Shown: one piece after another, positions 50,723 to 59,505 of the stretch
How positions within the stretch are numbered: position 1 is the stretch's first letter
Layout: every line of letters starts with the position of its first letter
Assembly (NCBI GenBank): GCA_009787355.1
Contig: WRGD01000152.1
Location: 19,519-83,518 of the forward strand
Length of the DNA stretch: 64,000 nt
Origin: Defluviitaleaceae bacterium
GTDB taxonomy: Bacteria > Bacillota > Clostridia > Lachnospirales > UBA5962
Reading direction: 5' to 3'
Made by a program: the position numbers and the translations under genes
The notes under the pieces: generated by a model
Seen by the model: only the letters and a program-made list of their open reading frames with translations
What the model was told of the DNA's origin: nothing
Databases searched by the model: none

Positions 50723-52150
50723 TTAAGCTACTTCACTACTCTTTTTTTCCTTGGTTCCAATATTATTAGAAGCTATTATAAACGGTGCATATATCAAAAA
50801 TGCCACAACCAAATTTACAACTGTAAGCACTATTGCCATAGGGTCAAAAGCTGTTGCAAAAAATCCAGACAAAATAGTAGGCATAACCCATACTACAGGT
50901 ATTACAGCTGGTCCAACTATTCCTGTTATTGTTGCAAAATACGCTATTGTTGCTGTAACAAGTGGTGCTAAAATAAACGGTATAAACATAAGTGGATTTA
51001 AAACAACAGGAAGTCCAAACATAACAGGTTCATTTATATTAAAAATACCTGGTGCTAAACTTAATTTACCAACAGCTTTATAATCTTCTCTCTTTGATAA
51101 CACAAGTACAGCTATGATTAAAACTAAAGAGGCTCCAGCACCACCAGGCCATACAAATGCTTCGAAAGAACTAGCAACCCATAAAAATGGAGGTTCTAGA
51201 CCAAGAGCATGTGCCTCTACATTTTGAGTTTGTGCTATACCGTATGTTGCATTCAAAACTGCTGCCATAATATTTGTTCCATGTAATCCAAAAAACCATA
51301 ATAAATGTACAAGTAAAACTATTACTATTACAGCAATATATCCTTGAGAAAGGTTTAATAGTGGAGTTTGAATTGTATTCATTATCCAAGTTGGAAGTGG
51401 AATTGCAACATTCAAATTCCATATTCTGTAAAGCAATGCCATAGTATATAATGCGATTAAACCGGGTAAAATAGCAGTAAAAGCATTTGAAACTGCTGGT
51501 GGAACAGAATCAGGAAGTTTGATTTTAAGTTTTGAGTTCATTAATTTTGAAAAAATAATTACAGATATAAAAGATGTTATTATAACAGCAAAAAGACCAT
51601 TTGGATTAAAAAATTGAGCAAAGTTGAAAAAGCCCCATGCTCCACCAGGCACACTAATAGATGTACCGTCGGCAGATACAGTTGCTGTTGTTGAATTTAT
51701 AAGATTTATAGCATCGTATGACAATACCCCATCTAATGTTAGAGTTGTGTTTGTTTGTGCAGATTGTGGCAAACCAAGAACATAAGCTGCTAAAGCTATA
51801 ATAGACCCTGCTATACCATTTGTTCCATAAGATTTTGCAATAGTATAACCAAGTGTTACAGCTAAAACTAAGGATATTATGGCAAGTGTACCACCCCATA
51901 CTATACCATTCATAGCTATTATATGTTGAGATAACCAGTTATTCGTAATAAAGTTACCAGGACCTAATACATTTGGGTCATTTGGTAAATCACGAAGTAT
52001 TGCATTAAGTGTAACAGCTACAGCACCAGCCATAGTTATAGGCATCATAGCTATAAAGGCATCCCTAAGTGCCAAAAGATGTTTTTGATTTCCTATTTTT
52101 GCAGCAAAAGGAACGAAATATTTTTCTAAAAAATTAACAATTGCATTCAT
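50723..52150 (-). CDS. chbC: PTS cellobiose/chitobiose-type EIIC permease
   Basis: 475 residues, about ten membrane helices. EIIC-lac family signature points: the start KHLLALRDAFIAMMPITMAGA, HLLWFFGLHGTNI in the middle (the conserved His-Gly sugar region), and FNINEPVMFGLPVVLNPL near the end with the conserved Asn-Glu-Pro. It transports and, with EIIB, phosphorylates the disaccharide. First large gene of the operon after two small reading frames. AGGAGG lies upstream of the ATG at 52150. Confidence 0.94.
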   Translation of the reverse strand: MNAIVNFLEKYFVPFAAKIGNQKHLLALRDAFIAMMPITMAGAVAVTLNAILRDLPNDPNVLGPGNFITNNWLSQHIIAMNGIVWGGTLAIISLVLAVTLGYTIAKSYGTNGIAGSIIALAAYVLGLPQSAQTNTTLTLDGVLSYDAINLINSTTATVSADGTSISVPGGAWGFFNFAQFFNPNGLFAVIITSFISVIIFSKLMNSKLKIKLPDSVPPAVSNAFTAILPGLIALYTMALLYRIWNLNVAIPLPTWIMNTIQTPLLNLSQGYIAVIVIVLLVHLLWFFGLHGTNIMAAVLNATYGIAQTQNVEAHALGLEPPFLWVASSFEAFVWPGGAGASLVLIIAVLVLSKREDYKAVGKLSLAPGIFNINEPVMFGLPVVLNPLMFIPFILAPLVTATIAYFATITGIVGPAVIPVVWVMPTILSGFFATAFDPMAIVLTVVNLVVAFLIYAPFIIASNNIGTKEKKSSEVA

Positions 52151-52179
52151 TATGTATCCTCCTACATATTAAAAAAATT

Positions 52180-52347
52180 TTAACGTTTTGTTTCTTTTTT
52201 ATTTTTGTATAAAAGATATATACCAAAAATAATTATTATGATGGAAAATAAAAAAAGGTCTATGTTTTGTAGATTCCCATCTAAACCTGCAGACAAGATT
52301 ATTAGCATACATCCAATACTAATAATCGCTAAGGCTGTTTTTTTCAT
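52180..52347 (-). CDS. Small two-helix membrane protein, 55 aa
   Basis: ATG at 52347 with GGAG nine bases upstream; stop TAA at 52180. The product has two hydrophobic spans (AIISIGCMLIIL and LFLFSIIIIIFGIYLLY) and a short Lys-rich tail (KNKKETKR). It lies between the 66-aa gene and chbC on the same strand with 29 bases to the EIIC start. Clean start and good hydrophobic design support translation, but no family is recognised. Confidence 0.6.
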   Translation of the reverse strand: MKKTALAIISIGCMLIILSAGLDGNLQNIDLFLFSIIIIIFGIYLLYKNKKETKR

Positions 52348-52407
52348 TTAAGACTCCGTCTAAAAATTAGAAATACGCAAAATAAAATTTTACTAAAAAA
52401 ATTCACT

Positions 52408-52608
52408 TTATTTCTCTGCAATAGCATTAAAATAAAGAATCCTCCCCCATTCAGTAGCTTTTATGAGTTCTCTTGCATTTCTTGCTGCAAGTGCATCTTC
52501 CCCTGTGTTTTCAAAAAAAAGTTTTATACCCTCTTTTTTTATGAATTTATATGAAAAATTTTCATTTTCATACTCCTGTAAAAGTTTTTTTATTTCTTCT
52601 TGTTGCAA
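52408..52608 (-). CDS. Small conserved-looking protein at the head of the chitobiose operon, start uncertain
   Basis: About 66 residues from a TTG at 52608, but no ribosome site precedes it. A strong AGGAGG lies farther up (about 52640), and the frame is open there without ATG: the in-frame codons 8-11 bases after it are ATA and ATT. The true start may thus be a rare codon and the protein about 8 residues longer. The sequence (ENFSYKFIKKEGIKLFFENT, then ATEWGRILYFNAI) looks like a compact alpha/beta fold. It is the first gene of the PTS unit. I do not know its function. Confidence 0.5.
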   Translation of the reverse strand: MQQEEIKKLLQEYENENFSYKFIKKEGIKLFFENTGEDALAARNARELIKATEWGRILYFNAIAEK

Positions 52609-52796
52609 TGGACTAGATATTGAAATTATTTTGGTAGCCTCCTCTCAAAATAGAATATAAAAATAAATTTTTACACATAAATAAACATATACAAATAGCA
52701 TGCCATGCTTAAAAATATGTTTTTTCTAATGGAATAATTATATAATTTTATGTATTAAATTGCAAGTATTATATTTTGATATTGCAAAATGTAGTA

Positions 52797-52838
52797 GTAT
52801 CATATATAAATATATTAAATATCTGTAATATATGATAC
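52797..52838. promoter_or_regulatory. Inverted repeat upstream of the chitobiose operon, possible operator
   Basis: GTATCATATAT (52797-52807) and ATATATGATAC (52828-52838) are perfect 11-bp inverted arms 20 bases apart. They lie in the 270-base gap before the operon's first gene. A second, shorter palindrome-like element (ATTTTG-ATATTG-CAAAAT) is just left. No regulator gene is in the window, so the factor is unknown. Confidence 0.45.
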
Positions 52839-52879
52839 ATAATTGATAAAAGATATCTCTTTATTAAGATAGCTATTTT

Positions 52880-53056
52880 TTAATACTCCTTTCCCTTTGA
52901 TTCTAATTTACCACAAAATAAAGCATCTGACAAATTGTCAGATGCTTTATTTTGTATGTTTCTTGTTCTTATCCTATTTCTATTGTTTCTATTTGGTATT
53001 GAGGAGTTATCTTTTGTAAATCCATTTACATTTTGTTCGTTATTTTTTACTAACAT
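52880..53056 (-). CDS. Small basic reading frame with excellent ribosome site, 58 aa, ends through a terminator
   Basis: AGGAGG sits just before the ATG at 53056. The product is N/R-rich and polar (MLVKNNEQNVNGFTKD, then IPNRNNRNRIRTRN), without domain match. Its last third is encoded by the strong 20-bp hairpin at 52913-52955. It is the last frame on the glycan-operon side. It could be a real small protein, a truncated gene tail, or a chance frame after a good ribosome site. Confidence 0.4.
   Translation of the reverse strand: MLVKNNEQNVNGFTKDNSSIPNRNNRNRIRTRNIQNKASDNLSDALFCGKLESKGKEY
52913..52955. terminator. Very strong bidirectional terminator at the end of the glycan operon
   Basis: ACAAAATAAAGCATCTGACA (52913-52932) pairs perfectly with TGTCAGATGCTTTATTTTGT (52936-52955): 20 pairs with a 3-base loop. 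AT-rich outer arms supply T on both strands. It separates the glycan operon from the PTS operon. Confidence 0.85.
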
Positions 53057-53078
53057 ATTAAATCCTCCTAATTTTAAA

Positions 53079-53339
53079 CTACATACTTCTTAAATATATA
53101 AAGAAACTTCTAAATGCTAATCTTTCATTAGCAGTACTATATACTCCTATAGAGCCTTCATCAATAATGTGTATTGCACTACTATTAGGAACTCTAAGTG
53201 AATGTTGTCCATATCCAACACCAAAAATAGCAGCAATATTAAACCTACCATTAGCATCTGTAGTAACTCTAGTAGTTCTCTCATGATGAGAATTATTTAT
53301 ACTACGCCAGACATAATTTCTAATTTCTATAGCCTCCAA
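53079..53339 (-). CDS. Hypothetical protein, about 86 aa, start uncertain
   Basis: The frame begins with a TTG at 53339 inside the 3' end of the dehydrogenase gene. A GGAGG there could instead serve an ATT codon a few bases on. The sequence (TTRVTTDANGRFNIAAIFGV, GYGQHSLRV, then NERLAFRSFFIYLRSM) is beta-rich with a carboxypeptidase-regulatory-like feel. It may be the tail of a former larger gene rather than a complete protein. No family recognised. Confidence 0.4.
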   Translation of the reverse strand: MEAIEIRNYVWRSINNSHHERTTRVTTDANGRFNIAAIFGVGYGQHSLRVPNSSAIHIIDEGSIGVYSTANERLAFRSFFIYLRSM

Positions 53340-54628
53340 TAAGAATATCCCATAGACATAATTTCTTTTTTATCGTAGATACCTTTTATATCCGCAAGTA
53401 GTCCATCAACATTGAGATGTTCGATTATGTTTATTTTATAAAATTCTGTGTGAGAAACAGCAATTACTAAGCAATCTAAATATTTTAGCTCATTTAATTC
53501 AACCAAATTAATCCCATAGTAATTCATAGCTTCTTTTTTATCTGAATAAGGGTCACAAATCTGTGGCTCTATACCATAAGATTTTAATTCATTTATAATA
53601 TCTATAACTTTTGTATTTCTTATATCTGAACAATTTTCTTTAAAAGTTAAGCCTAATATTCCTATTTTTATTTCATATATATGTTTTTTCATTCGTATCA
53701 TTTCCTTGATAATACTTTGTGCAATAAAACATCCCATATAATCATTTACTTGTCTACTAGAAAGAATAATTTGCGATTTATATCCAAGTTGCTGTGCTTT
53801 ATATGTTAAATAATAAGGATCAACACCAATACAATGACCTCCGACAAGACCTGGTACAAATTTAATAAAATTCCACTTTGTTTCTGCTGCTTTTAAAACT
53901 TCTAAAGTGTCTATGTTCATGTGCTTAAATATTATAGACAATTCATTCATAAAAGCTATATTTATATCTCGTTGTATGTTTTCTACTATTTTTGCAGCTT
54001 CTGCAACTTTTATGGAACTAGCTTTATAAACCCCAACCTCAACTACAAGTTCGTAAACTTCTGCTATTATGTCGCAAACTTGTTCATTTTGTCCTGAAAC
54101 AATTTTCACTATGTTCTCTAAACGATTTATCTTATCGCCTGGATTTATTCTTTCTGGACTATATCCTACAAAAAAATCTATTCCACATTTTAATCCCGAT
54201 GTTTTTTCTAAAATAGGTATACATACTTCTTCTGTAACACCCGGATATACAGTTGATTCAAAAACAACAATAGAGCCTGATACTAAGTTATTGCCAAGAG
54301 AATTACTAGCTGATTCAATTAAAGATAAATCTGGAGTATTATCTATACTAACAGGAGTTGGAACAGCAACAATATGAAAACTGGCTTTTTTCAAATCTGA
54401 TGCATTATATGTAAAAAATACATTAGACTGTTCGAGTTCTTTATTTCCAACTTCTCCAGTAATGTCTATATTATTTTTATATTGCTCTATTTTTTTAATA
54501 TTAATATCAAAAGCAATTACTTTTGTTTTTCTAGCAAAACTAACAGCTATAGGCAATCCAACATATCCTAGACCTATTACTGATATATATTTTTTTCTAT
54601 TTGATAATTCTTCTCTTGTAACCATCAT
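53327..54628 (-). CDS. UDP-N-acetylhexosamine dehydrogenase (TviB/WbpO-like nucleotide-sugar dehydrogenase)
   Basis: 433 residues. Rossmann start SVIGLGYVGLPIAVSFA (about 16-32). The family core has STVYPGVTEEVC, YSPERINPGDK, EAAKIVENIQRDINIAFMNE and the catalytic Cys in PGLVGGHCIGVDPYYL, then the C-terminal GILGLTFKENCSDIRNTKV. The GHCIGVDPYYL form and end YWRL resemble TviB/WbpO, which oxidise UDP-GlcNAc or UDP-GalNAc to uronic acids; the precise sugar is not proven. Last large gene of the glycan operon; it supplies an acidic sugar for a capsule or other surface polymer. Confidence 0.9.
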   Translation of the reverse strand: MMVTREELSNRKKYISVIGLGYVGLPIAVSFARKTKVIAFDINIKKIEQYKNNIDITGEVGNKELEQSNVFFTYNASDLKKASFHIVAVPTPVSIDNTPDLSLIESASNSLGNNLVSGSIVVFESTVYPGVTEEVCIPILEKTSGLKCGIDFFVGYSPERINPGDKINRLENIVKIVSGQNEQVCDIIAEVYELVVEVGVYKASSIKVAEAAKIVENIQRDINIAFMNELSIIFKHMNIDTLEVLKAAETKWNFIKFVPGLVGGHCIGVDPYYLTYKAQQLGYKSQIILSSRQVNDYMGCFIAQSIIKEMIRMKKHIYEIKIGILGLTFKENCSDIRNTKVIDIINELKSYGIEPQICDPYSDKKEAMNYYGINLVELNELKYLDCLVIAVSHTEFYKINIIEHLNVDGLLADIKGIYDKKEIMSMGYSYWRL

Positions 54629-54645
54629 AATTCAATTATAACCTC

Positions 54646-55101
54646 TCACATCAATTCAAGTTTAAATCTAAGCATATGTTTACACTGTATACCGTTTTCA
54701 TAAATTTTATCATCATATTTATATAAAAAATAATTAATCCATAAATCAAACAAATCAAATCCATTTTTCTGATAAAAAGCTATATTAGAAATACTAGAAT
54801 TGCCAGTTCCAATAAAAATACTTTTATATCCTTTATTTTTAATAAAATTTATTGTATATTTCAGAATGGTACTTCCATAACCTTTATTATGAAGTGTTTC
54901 ATCTATAGCTATGTTTGTAATTTCAACATTAATGATATCTAGTGGTTTGAAATGACATATCCCTATAATTTTATCTTTATCTTCCATAATAATTAAATCA
55001 CCTTTATTTATATATGATTTGATAATTTTCTCATCAGGATCTGCAATTAATAGCATGTTCATAAAATCTTCTCTATTTTTATCTATTACTCTAAATATCA
55101 T
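54646..55101 (-). CDS. GNAT-family N-acetyltransferase
   Basis: 151 residues. GNAT motif A is visible in ITNIAIDETLHNKGYGSTIL (Q/R-x-x-G-x-G/A variant N-K-G-Y-G-S), preceded by the beta strand IGICHFKPL and followed by FYQKNGFDLFDLW. It probably acetylates an amino sugar or other small amine in the glycan pathway. It starts 2 bases after the sugar-isomerase stop, so the two are tightly linked. Substrate unknown. Confidence 0.85.
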   Translation of the reverse strand: MIFRVIDKNREDFMNMLLIADPDEKIIKSYINKGDLIIMEDKDKIIGICHFKPLDIINVEITNIAIDETLHNKGYGSTILKYTINFIKNKGYKSIFIGTGNSSISNIAFYQKNGFDLFDLWINYFLYKYDDKIYENGIQCKHMLRFKLELM

Positions 55102-55103
55102 AT

Positions 55104-55988
55104 CTAATCACCTATTGCTTTTTTAAACCATTCTAGTGTTAAAAAAGCATTTTTTCTTTTCATATAACAATTTTCAACAACTTCAAATACAATACCTATA
55201 TTTTTAGGATATTTAGAGTTAATAGATTTTAATATATTCAATAAAACTGATTCTTCAGGAAGTCCCTCATAAGGTTTTAAACCTTCTTGACATATACCTT
55301 CGCTATAAGGTATAAGTAAATTCCTAAAAGAACTAAAATGAAAATGAATTATATTTGATATCTCGAGAAAATCATCTATATTTAAAATAAAATCTTCTCT
55401 TTTTAATAAAGCTATACTTTTAAGGGTATAGTAAGTTATAAGCCAATGACAAATGTCAAAAGTAGTTTTTATATTGCTAAAATTTTTAATATCTTGAAAC
55501 GAATCAGGCATTACAAACAGAGGGTCAAATTCATCAGCTTCATTGCCTATAATAGGTATATTTTCTATTCCAATATAAAGATTAGTGTTTTTCAATTCTT
55601 TATCTAATTTATCGAGTAAAGAAATAAACATAGATTTTCTTTTACTAATATTATAATTTTTATAATCTTCTACTTTCACAAAATCATTAGTATGAAGTGT
55701 AAGAACTTCAATATCATATTTCAACGCAATCTCGATAAACCTAAATAAATTATTTAACATTTTATCATTATCTATATATGAAGCATTGGATGTTGGAAAA
55801 TGCAACGTTAATTTTTTAGGATTCATATTTTTAATTATTTGTATAGAATTTTCTAAGTTGTTGAAACAATTTTTATCAATAAAATCAAATCCATCAAATA
55901 TATGACCTTCAACACCACAACCAAGTTGTATCCATTCTGAATTTACTTGTCTAACATCTAAAAGATTAAAAGCAATTTGAGGTATCAT
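55104..55988 (-). CDS. TIM-barrel sugar phosphate isomerase/epimerase-like protein
   Basis: 294 residues with the AP-endonuclease-2/xylose-isomerase-like barrel: LTLHFPTSN, VLTLHTND, YIGIENIPI (Glu ligand), TTFDICHWL (Asp and His ligands), IIHFHFSSF (His) and GIVFEVVEN (last Glu). These positions fit a divalent metal centre for sugar epimerisation. Its partner PIG-L lies 31 bases upstream and GNAT directly downstream. The exact sugar step is unknown. Confidence 0.8.
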   Translation of the reverse strand: MIPQIAFNLLDVRQVNSEWIQLGCGVEGHIFDGFDFIDKNCFNNLENSIQIIKNMNPKKLTLHFPTSNASYIDNDKMLNNLFRFIEIALKYDIEVLTLHTNDFVKVEDYKNYNISKRKSMFISLLDKLDKELKNTNLYIGIENIPIIGNEADEFDPLFVMPDSFQDIKNFSNIKTTFDICHWLITYYTLKSIALLKREDFILNIDDFLEISNIIHFHFSSFRNLLIPYSEGICQEGLKPYEGLPEESVLLNILKSINSKYPKNIGIVFEVVENCYMKRKNAFLTLEWFKKAIGD

Positions 55989-56019
55989 AAATATTAACTC
56001 CTTATAATATTAAAAATTG

Positions 56020-56691
56020 TTATCTTATTCTTCCCATAACAAATCTAAAACTCTCTGCATAAGAAAATCCGCTAGTAGCTCCATGTCCTCTATTTCTTGT
56101 TTTTATTGCTTCAATTGACCTTGGATGTGGAAAATTTCTCATTTCAGATTCGTAGCATATCAGTGCTGAAATTTTTTGTTCGATATGTTCAGAAATATCA
56201 ACAAAGTAATTTGGATAAAATGATTTTTCATCACTAAAATTCCACTCCGTAGATGACAATGTTTCAAATGATAAGATTAAATCTACTTTTGATTCTAACA
56301 AAGGGCGAGCAGCGATAATAGTTGAATGAAATGCAATACGATGGTCATTATTCAAGTCATTTTCCCAATGAGTGTATATTATATTTATATCATGTTTTTG
56401 TATTGTAGATTCAATAACTTTAACAATGTCTAATAAATTACTTGAATCTAATCTATTGCTCTTAAAGCCTCCATACATAACTTTTTTTATCCCTAAAATA
56501 CGAGATGATAATTCAGTTTCCTTTTCAGATTTAAGTTTAATATCATTTGGAACAATACTATATCTTGAAGATTTTCCATCACATAAAATTAAAACATATA
56601 CTGAATCTCCTTTTTCCACATGTTTTAATATTGTTCCTCCAACCCCTATAACTTCATCATCAGGATGAGAAGCTACAATTAAAATATTCAT
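56020..56691 (-). CDS. PIG-L family LmbE-like deacetylase
   Basis: 223 residues. The N-terminal metal motif is IVASHPDDEVIGVGGTI (H-P-D-D-E), with the second His in THWENDLNNDHRIAF (H-x-D-H style). These enzymes remove acetyl groups from GlcNAc moieties using zinc. With an aminotransferase, acetyltransferase and epimerase nearby, it could make or unmask an amino sugar. Intact, soluble. Neighbour WbqC 14 bases upstream. Confidence 0.9.
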   Translation of the reverse strand: MNILIVASHPDDEVIGVGGTILKHVEKGDSVYVLILCDGKSSRYSIVPNDIKLKSEKETELSSRILGIKKVMYGGFKSNRLDSSNLLDIVKVIESTIQKHDINIIYTHWENDLNNDHRIAFHSTIIAARPLLESKVDLILSFETLSSTEWNFSDEKSFYPNYFVDISEHIEQKISALICYESEMRNFPHPRSIEAIKTRNRGHGATSGFSYAESFRFVMGRIR

Positions 56692-56705
56692 AAATAAATC
56701 TCCTT

Positions 56706-57383
56706 TTATATAAAATCAATACTTTTTTCTCCATGATTCATCATTAAATCAATTATGGATAAACCTGACTCAAATTTCCCAAATTTTTTACTGTATGTTT
56801 TAAATTTATAATCTTGAAATATTACTTCTATACCATAGTATTTAAATTTTTCAATATCTAGATAATTAATACCCTGTTTTCCAGAATAATAGATAGTTGC
56901 GTTTAGACTTCGACATAAAGACAAAACAAAATCACTTTTTTTGCCAACTAATCCTTTTAATTCAGATGAATAAACAATTTTTGTACCAATATTAATTTCT
57001 ATTAGTATAAATTCGAGAAATTTTCTACAAAAATCACTTAGATTTTCAGTATCATACGAATAAAATGTTTGCAATTTTGAATTATATTTATGAAAATAAG
57101 GAGATTTTCCATAGGCACATTGAATCATACGATAATGCTTCCGTCTCCAATTTTCATCTTTTGCAATTTTTATTTGATTTAGTTTTTGTTCTTTATAATT
57201 AGTATAATTTATTGGTACTGTTAAGTATTCTTTTCCTTGTGAAGTCTTTATTAAATTTCTATTGGAATAACCTCCTTTTTCAAATTGAGAAGTATCATCA
57301 ATTACAAAAACATCTGATTTTATTATTTTATCAAAGTAAGGTAACCAAGGAATATAAGATATTTGATGTCCTGACAATATCAT
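56706..57383 (-). CDS. WbqC-family protein
   Basis: 225 residues from the ATG at 57383, placed by AAGGAGA 5 bases upstream. The start ILSGHQISYIPWLPYFDKI and the next block DVFVIDDTSQFEKGGYSNRN with RNLIKTSQGKEYLTVPI are diagnostic of the WbqC family seen in O-antigen and capsule clusters. The role is unsettled, with suggestions of a transferase for modified sugars or amino acids. It begins 1 base after the FemAB-like stop. Confidence 0.88.
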   Translation of the reverse strand: MILSGHQISYIPWLPYFDKIIKSDVFVIDDTSQFEKGGYSNRNLIKTSQGKEYLTVPINYTNYKEQKLNQIKIAKDENWRRKHYRMIQCAYGKSPYFHKYNSKLQTFYSYDTENLSDFCRKFLEFILIEINIGTKIVYSSELKGLVGKKSDFVLSLCRSLNATIYYSGKQGINYLDIEKFKYYGIEVIFQDYKFKTYSKKFGKFESGLSIIDLMMNHGEKSIDFI

Positions 57384-57384
57384 T

Positions 57385-58269
57385 TTAATTCTCCTTAAAA
57401 TCAACATTTAAAAAATAAGTATTTTTAATATTTGAACCCCATAATTCTTTAAATTTTTTAATTTTTTCATTATGAGAATATCCAAAATCAAATTGCTTAA
57501 TTCCCAAATTTATTGCCAACTTAATTCCTTCATTTACTAAAGCATAATTAACTTGCATTTTTCTCCCTAAATCATTTTGAACACTTATTAAATAATAAAA
57601 AGATTTTGTATCAAATACGAATATATTAAATCCAACCAATATTTCATCAATATAAGCACCTATTATTAAACTATTACTTGCAATATATTGTTTCAAACGT
57701 TTAAAAAAATTAATTGGAAGTATGTATTCGGAATTGATTTTACTACTAAAATCAAAATATAATTTATACAATTCTCCAAAAGCCTCTATTGAAACTTCTT
57801 TAATTACAACATTATTTTTATTAGCATATTTTAAACCTGTTCTAGCTTTTCCATTTATTGATTTTAAAAAGATAGAATATGTGCTTTGTAAATCAATTAT
57901 TTGAGTTAATCTTGTATTTATCTCATATTTATTTTTTATATTTAATTTATCCTCATAACAATTTATTCCTAAATTAGTTCGTGATATTTTAAAGCCAATC
58001 TCATTTTGTAATTTAGCAATTATATCACCATAGCTAATAACTACAGAATCCAACACACAAGGACCTCCATATCCAATCAAACTAGTATAAAAGTTATTTA
58101 ACTGTTTATAAAGTAATACAAAACACCCATGAATTATTTCGATTGCCGAAAATTCTATATTAGGTAAAGTCTGCATTAATTCTCCCCATTCGTAAGTATG
58201 AAATATACTGCTATCTTTGCATAATGAAATACTATCATTCCATAAAATTGAATTTTTATATATTTTCAT
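57385..58269 (-). CDS. FemAB/BioF2-like GNAT-fold transferase
   Basis: 294 residues with a double-GNAT-like plan. SIFHTYEWGELMQ at the start, FLKSINGKARTGLKYANKNN in the middle (the substrate/tRNA region of Fem-like proteins), then FNIFVFDTKSFYYLISVQND and the end IKQFDFGYSHNEKIKKFKEL with FKELWGS. Such enzymes add amino acids or acyl groups to lipid-linked peptides or sugars. It overlaps the DegT aminotransferase end by 14 bases. It may attach an amino acid to the glycan's amino sugar. Confidence 0.8.
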   Translation of the reverse strand: MKIYKNSILWNDSISLCKDSSIFHTYEWGELMQTLPNIEFSAIEIIHGCFVLLYKQLNNFYTSLIGYGGPCVLDSVVISYGDIIAKLQNEIGFKISRTNLGINCYEDKLNIKNKYEINTRLTQIIDLQSTYSIFLKSINGKARTGLKYANKNNVVIKEVSIEAFGELYKLYFDFSSKINSEYILPINFFKRLKQYIASNSLIIGAYIDEILVGFNIFVFDTKSFYYLISVQNDLGRKMQVNYALVNEGIKLAINLGIKQFDFGYSHNEKIKKFKELWGSNIKNTYFLNVDFKEN

Positions 58270-59476
58270 TGTATATCCTATTTTCTATATCATCAAAAAT
58301 ATTTACGATAATAGAACAAATCTTTTCTATACTTTTCTGTGTATTAGGATATTTAAAAGGTATAGATAAAACTTTTTTCCAAATACATTCGGTTTTTTCT
58401 AATGATGAACCATCATCATAAATCTTTATTTTGTGTAAAGGGTAATAATTCCAAGTTGTCTGTATTCCGTTTTTAGATAAGTGTTTTGATACCATCCATC
58501 TTGTGTTATCATCTTTAAATATTAAAGTAGCATAATTATAATTACCTTTATAAGGGTCTAATAATTTTACAAAATCGCTGTATCTAATTAAACAATTATA
58601 AATATATTTGTAGTTACTAGAATTTGTCGTGATAATTTTATTCTTTTTGTATAATAAATAAAGTAACAATTTCATATTGATGGGACTCATAGCAGTAGGA
58701 TTTATAATCTCTTTTTTAGAAGGTAACCTTTCAATAACTGATTGCTTTAAATTAGGTATTAATTTCAGCTTCATTCCAAAATATCTTCTTATTTTTGTTT
58801 TAAAAAGAAAATGATATATATTATAAATAAGCATATGACTAATAAAATCAAAACTTTTCTCTACTTTCAGACTTTTATATTGATTTGGAAATACGTGTTC
58901 AGAACTTAACCTAACAACAATTCCACCTTTATAGGATGAAATAGGTTTAGTATTACTAAAACTATAAACACAAAAATCTCCTCGCAATCCTCCCCCTAAT
59001 TTCCCATTATTCAAAAATAAATATTGAGCTACATCATTAATTACAGAGAGTTTATACTTGTAAGCTATATCAATTATTTCAGATAATTCATCAACACCAT
59101 AGGTGTGAGTTAATATTACAGCTTTCGTTTTCCTATCAATTGCTTTCTCAAAAGATGAAATATCCATTTGAAAAGAGTCATTTATATCTACAAATTTAGG
59201 TACTAATCCAGCAGAATAAATTGCATCGACTACAGCAGTACAGTTAAAAGATAAGCATAATACACAATCTTCTTTTTCAAGATTTAGCGATTTCAAAGCA
59301 ATATATAATGCATCTCTACCAGAAGATGTTAACAAAATTTCATATCCGTATATTATATTTTTTATTTCAGTTTTTAAGCTAACACATTTTTTAAGTAAAA
59401 CATTTAATATATGTTTAAAATTAATATTCTTATAAATTAAAGGTTCATATATACAAAATTTAATTTTTTTGGGCAA
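58256..59476 (-). CDS. DegT/DnrJ/EryC1-family PLP aminotransferase
   Basis: 406 residues, fold type I. TSSGRDALYIALKSL is the PLP phosphate region, FNCTAVVDAIYSAGLVPKFVD and ILTHTYGVDE follow, and VINDVAQYL gives the PLP Asp. SFSNTKPISSYKGG supplies the Schiff-base Lys. It transfers an amino group to a keto-sugar nucleotide. It has its own divergent N-terminus (about 45 residues, hydrophobic). Second aminotransferase of the cluster; unlike 62580-63749 it is intact. Confidence 0.88.
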   Translation of the reverse strand: MPKKIKFCIYEPLIYKNINFKHILNVLLKKCVSLKTEIKNIIYGYEILLTSSGRDALYIALKSLNLEKEDCVLCLSFNCTAVVDAIYSAGLVPKFVDINDSFQMDISSFEKAIDRKTKAVILTHTYGVDELSEIIDIAYKYKLSVINDVAQYLFLNNGKLGGGLRGDFCVYSFSNTKPISSYKGGIVVRLSSEHVFPNQYKSLKVEKSFDFISHMLIYNIYHFLFKTKIRRYFGMKLKLIPNLKQSVIERLPSKKEIINPTAMSPINMKLLLYLLYKKNKIITTNSSNYKYIYNCLIRYSDFVKLLDPYKGNYNYATLIFKDDNTRWMVSKHLSKNGIQTTWNYYPLHKIKIYDDGSSLEKTECIWKKVLSIPFKYPNTQKSIEKICSIIVNIFDDIENRIYNENI

Positions 59477-59505
59477 ATAAGGATACTTTTCACTAATACT
59501 AATTT

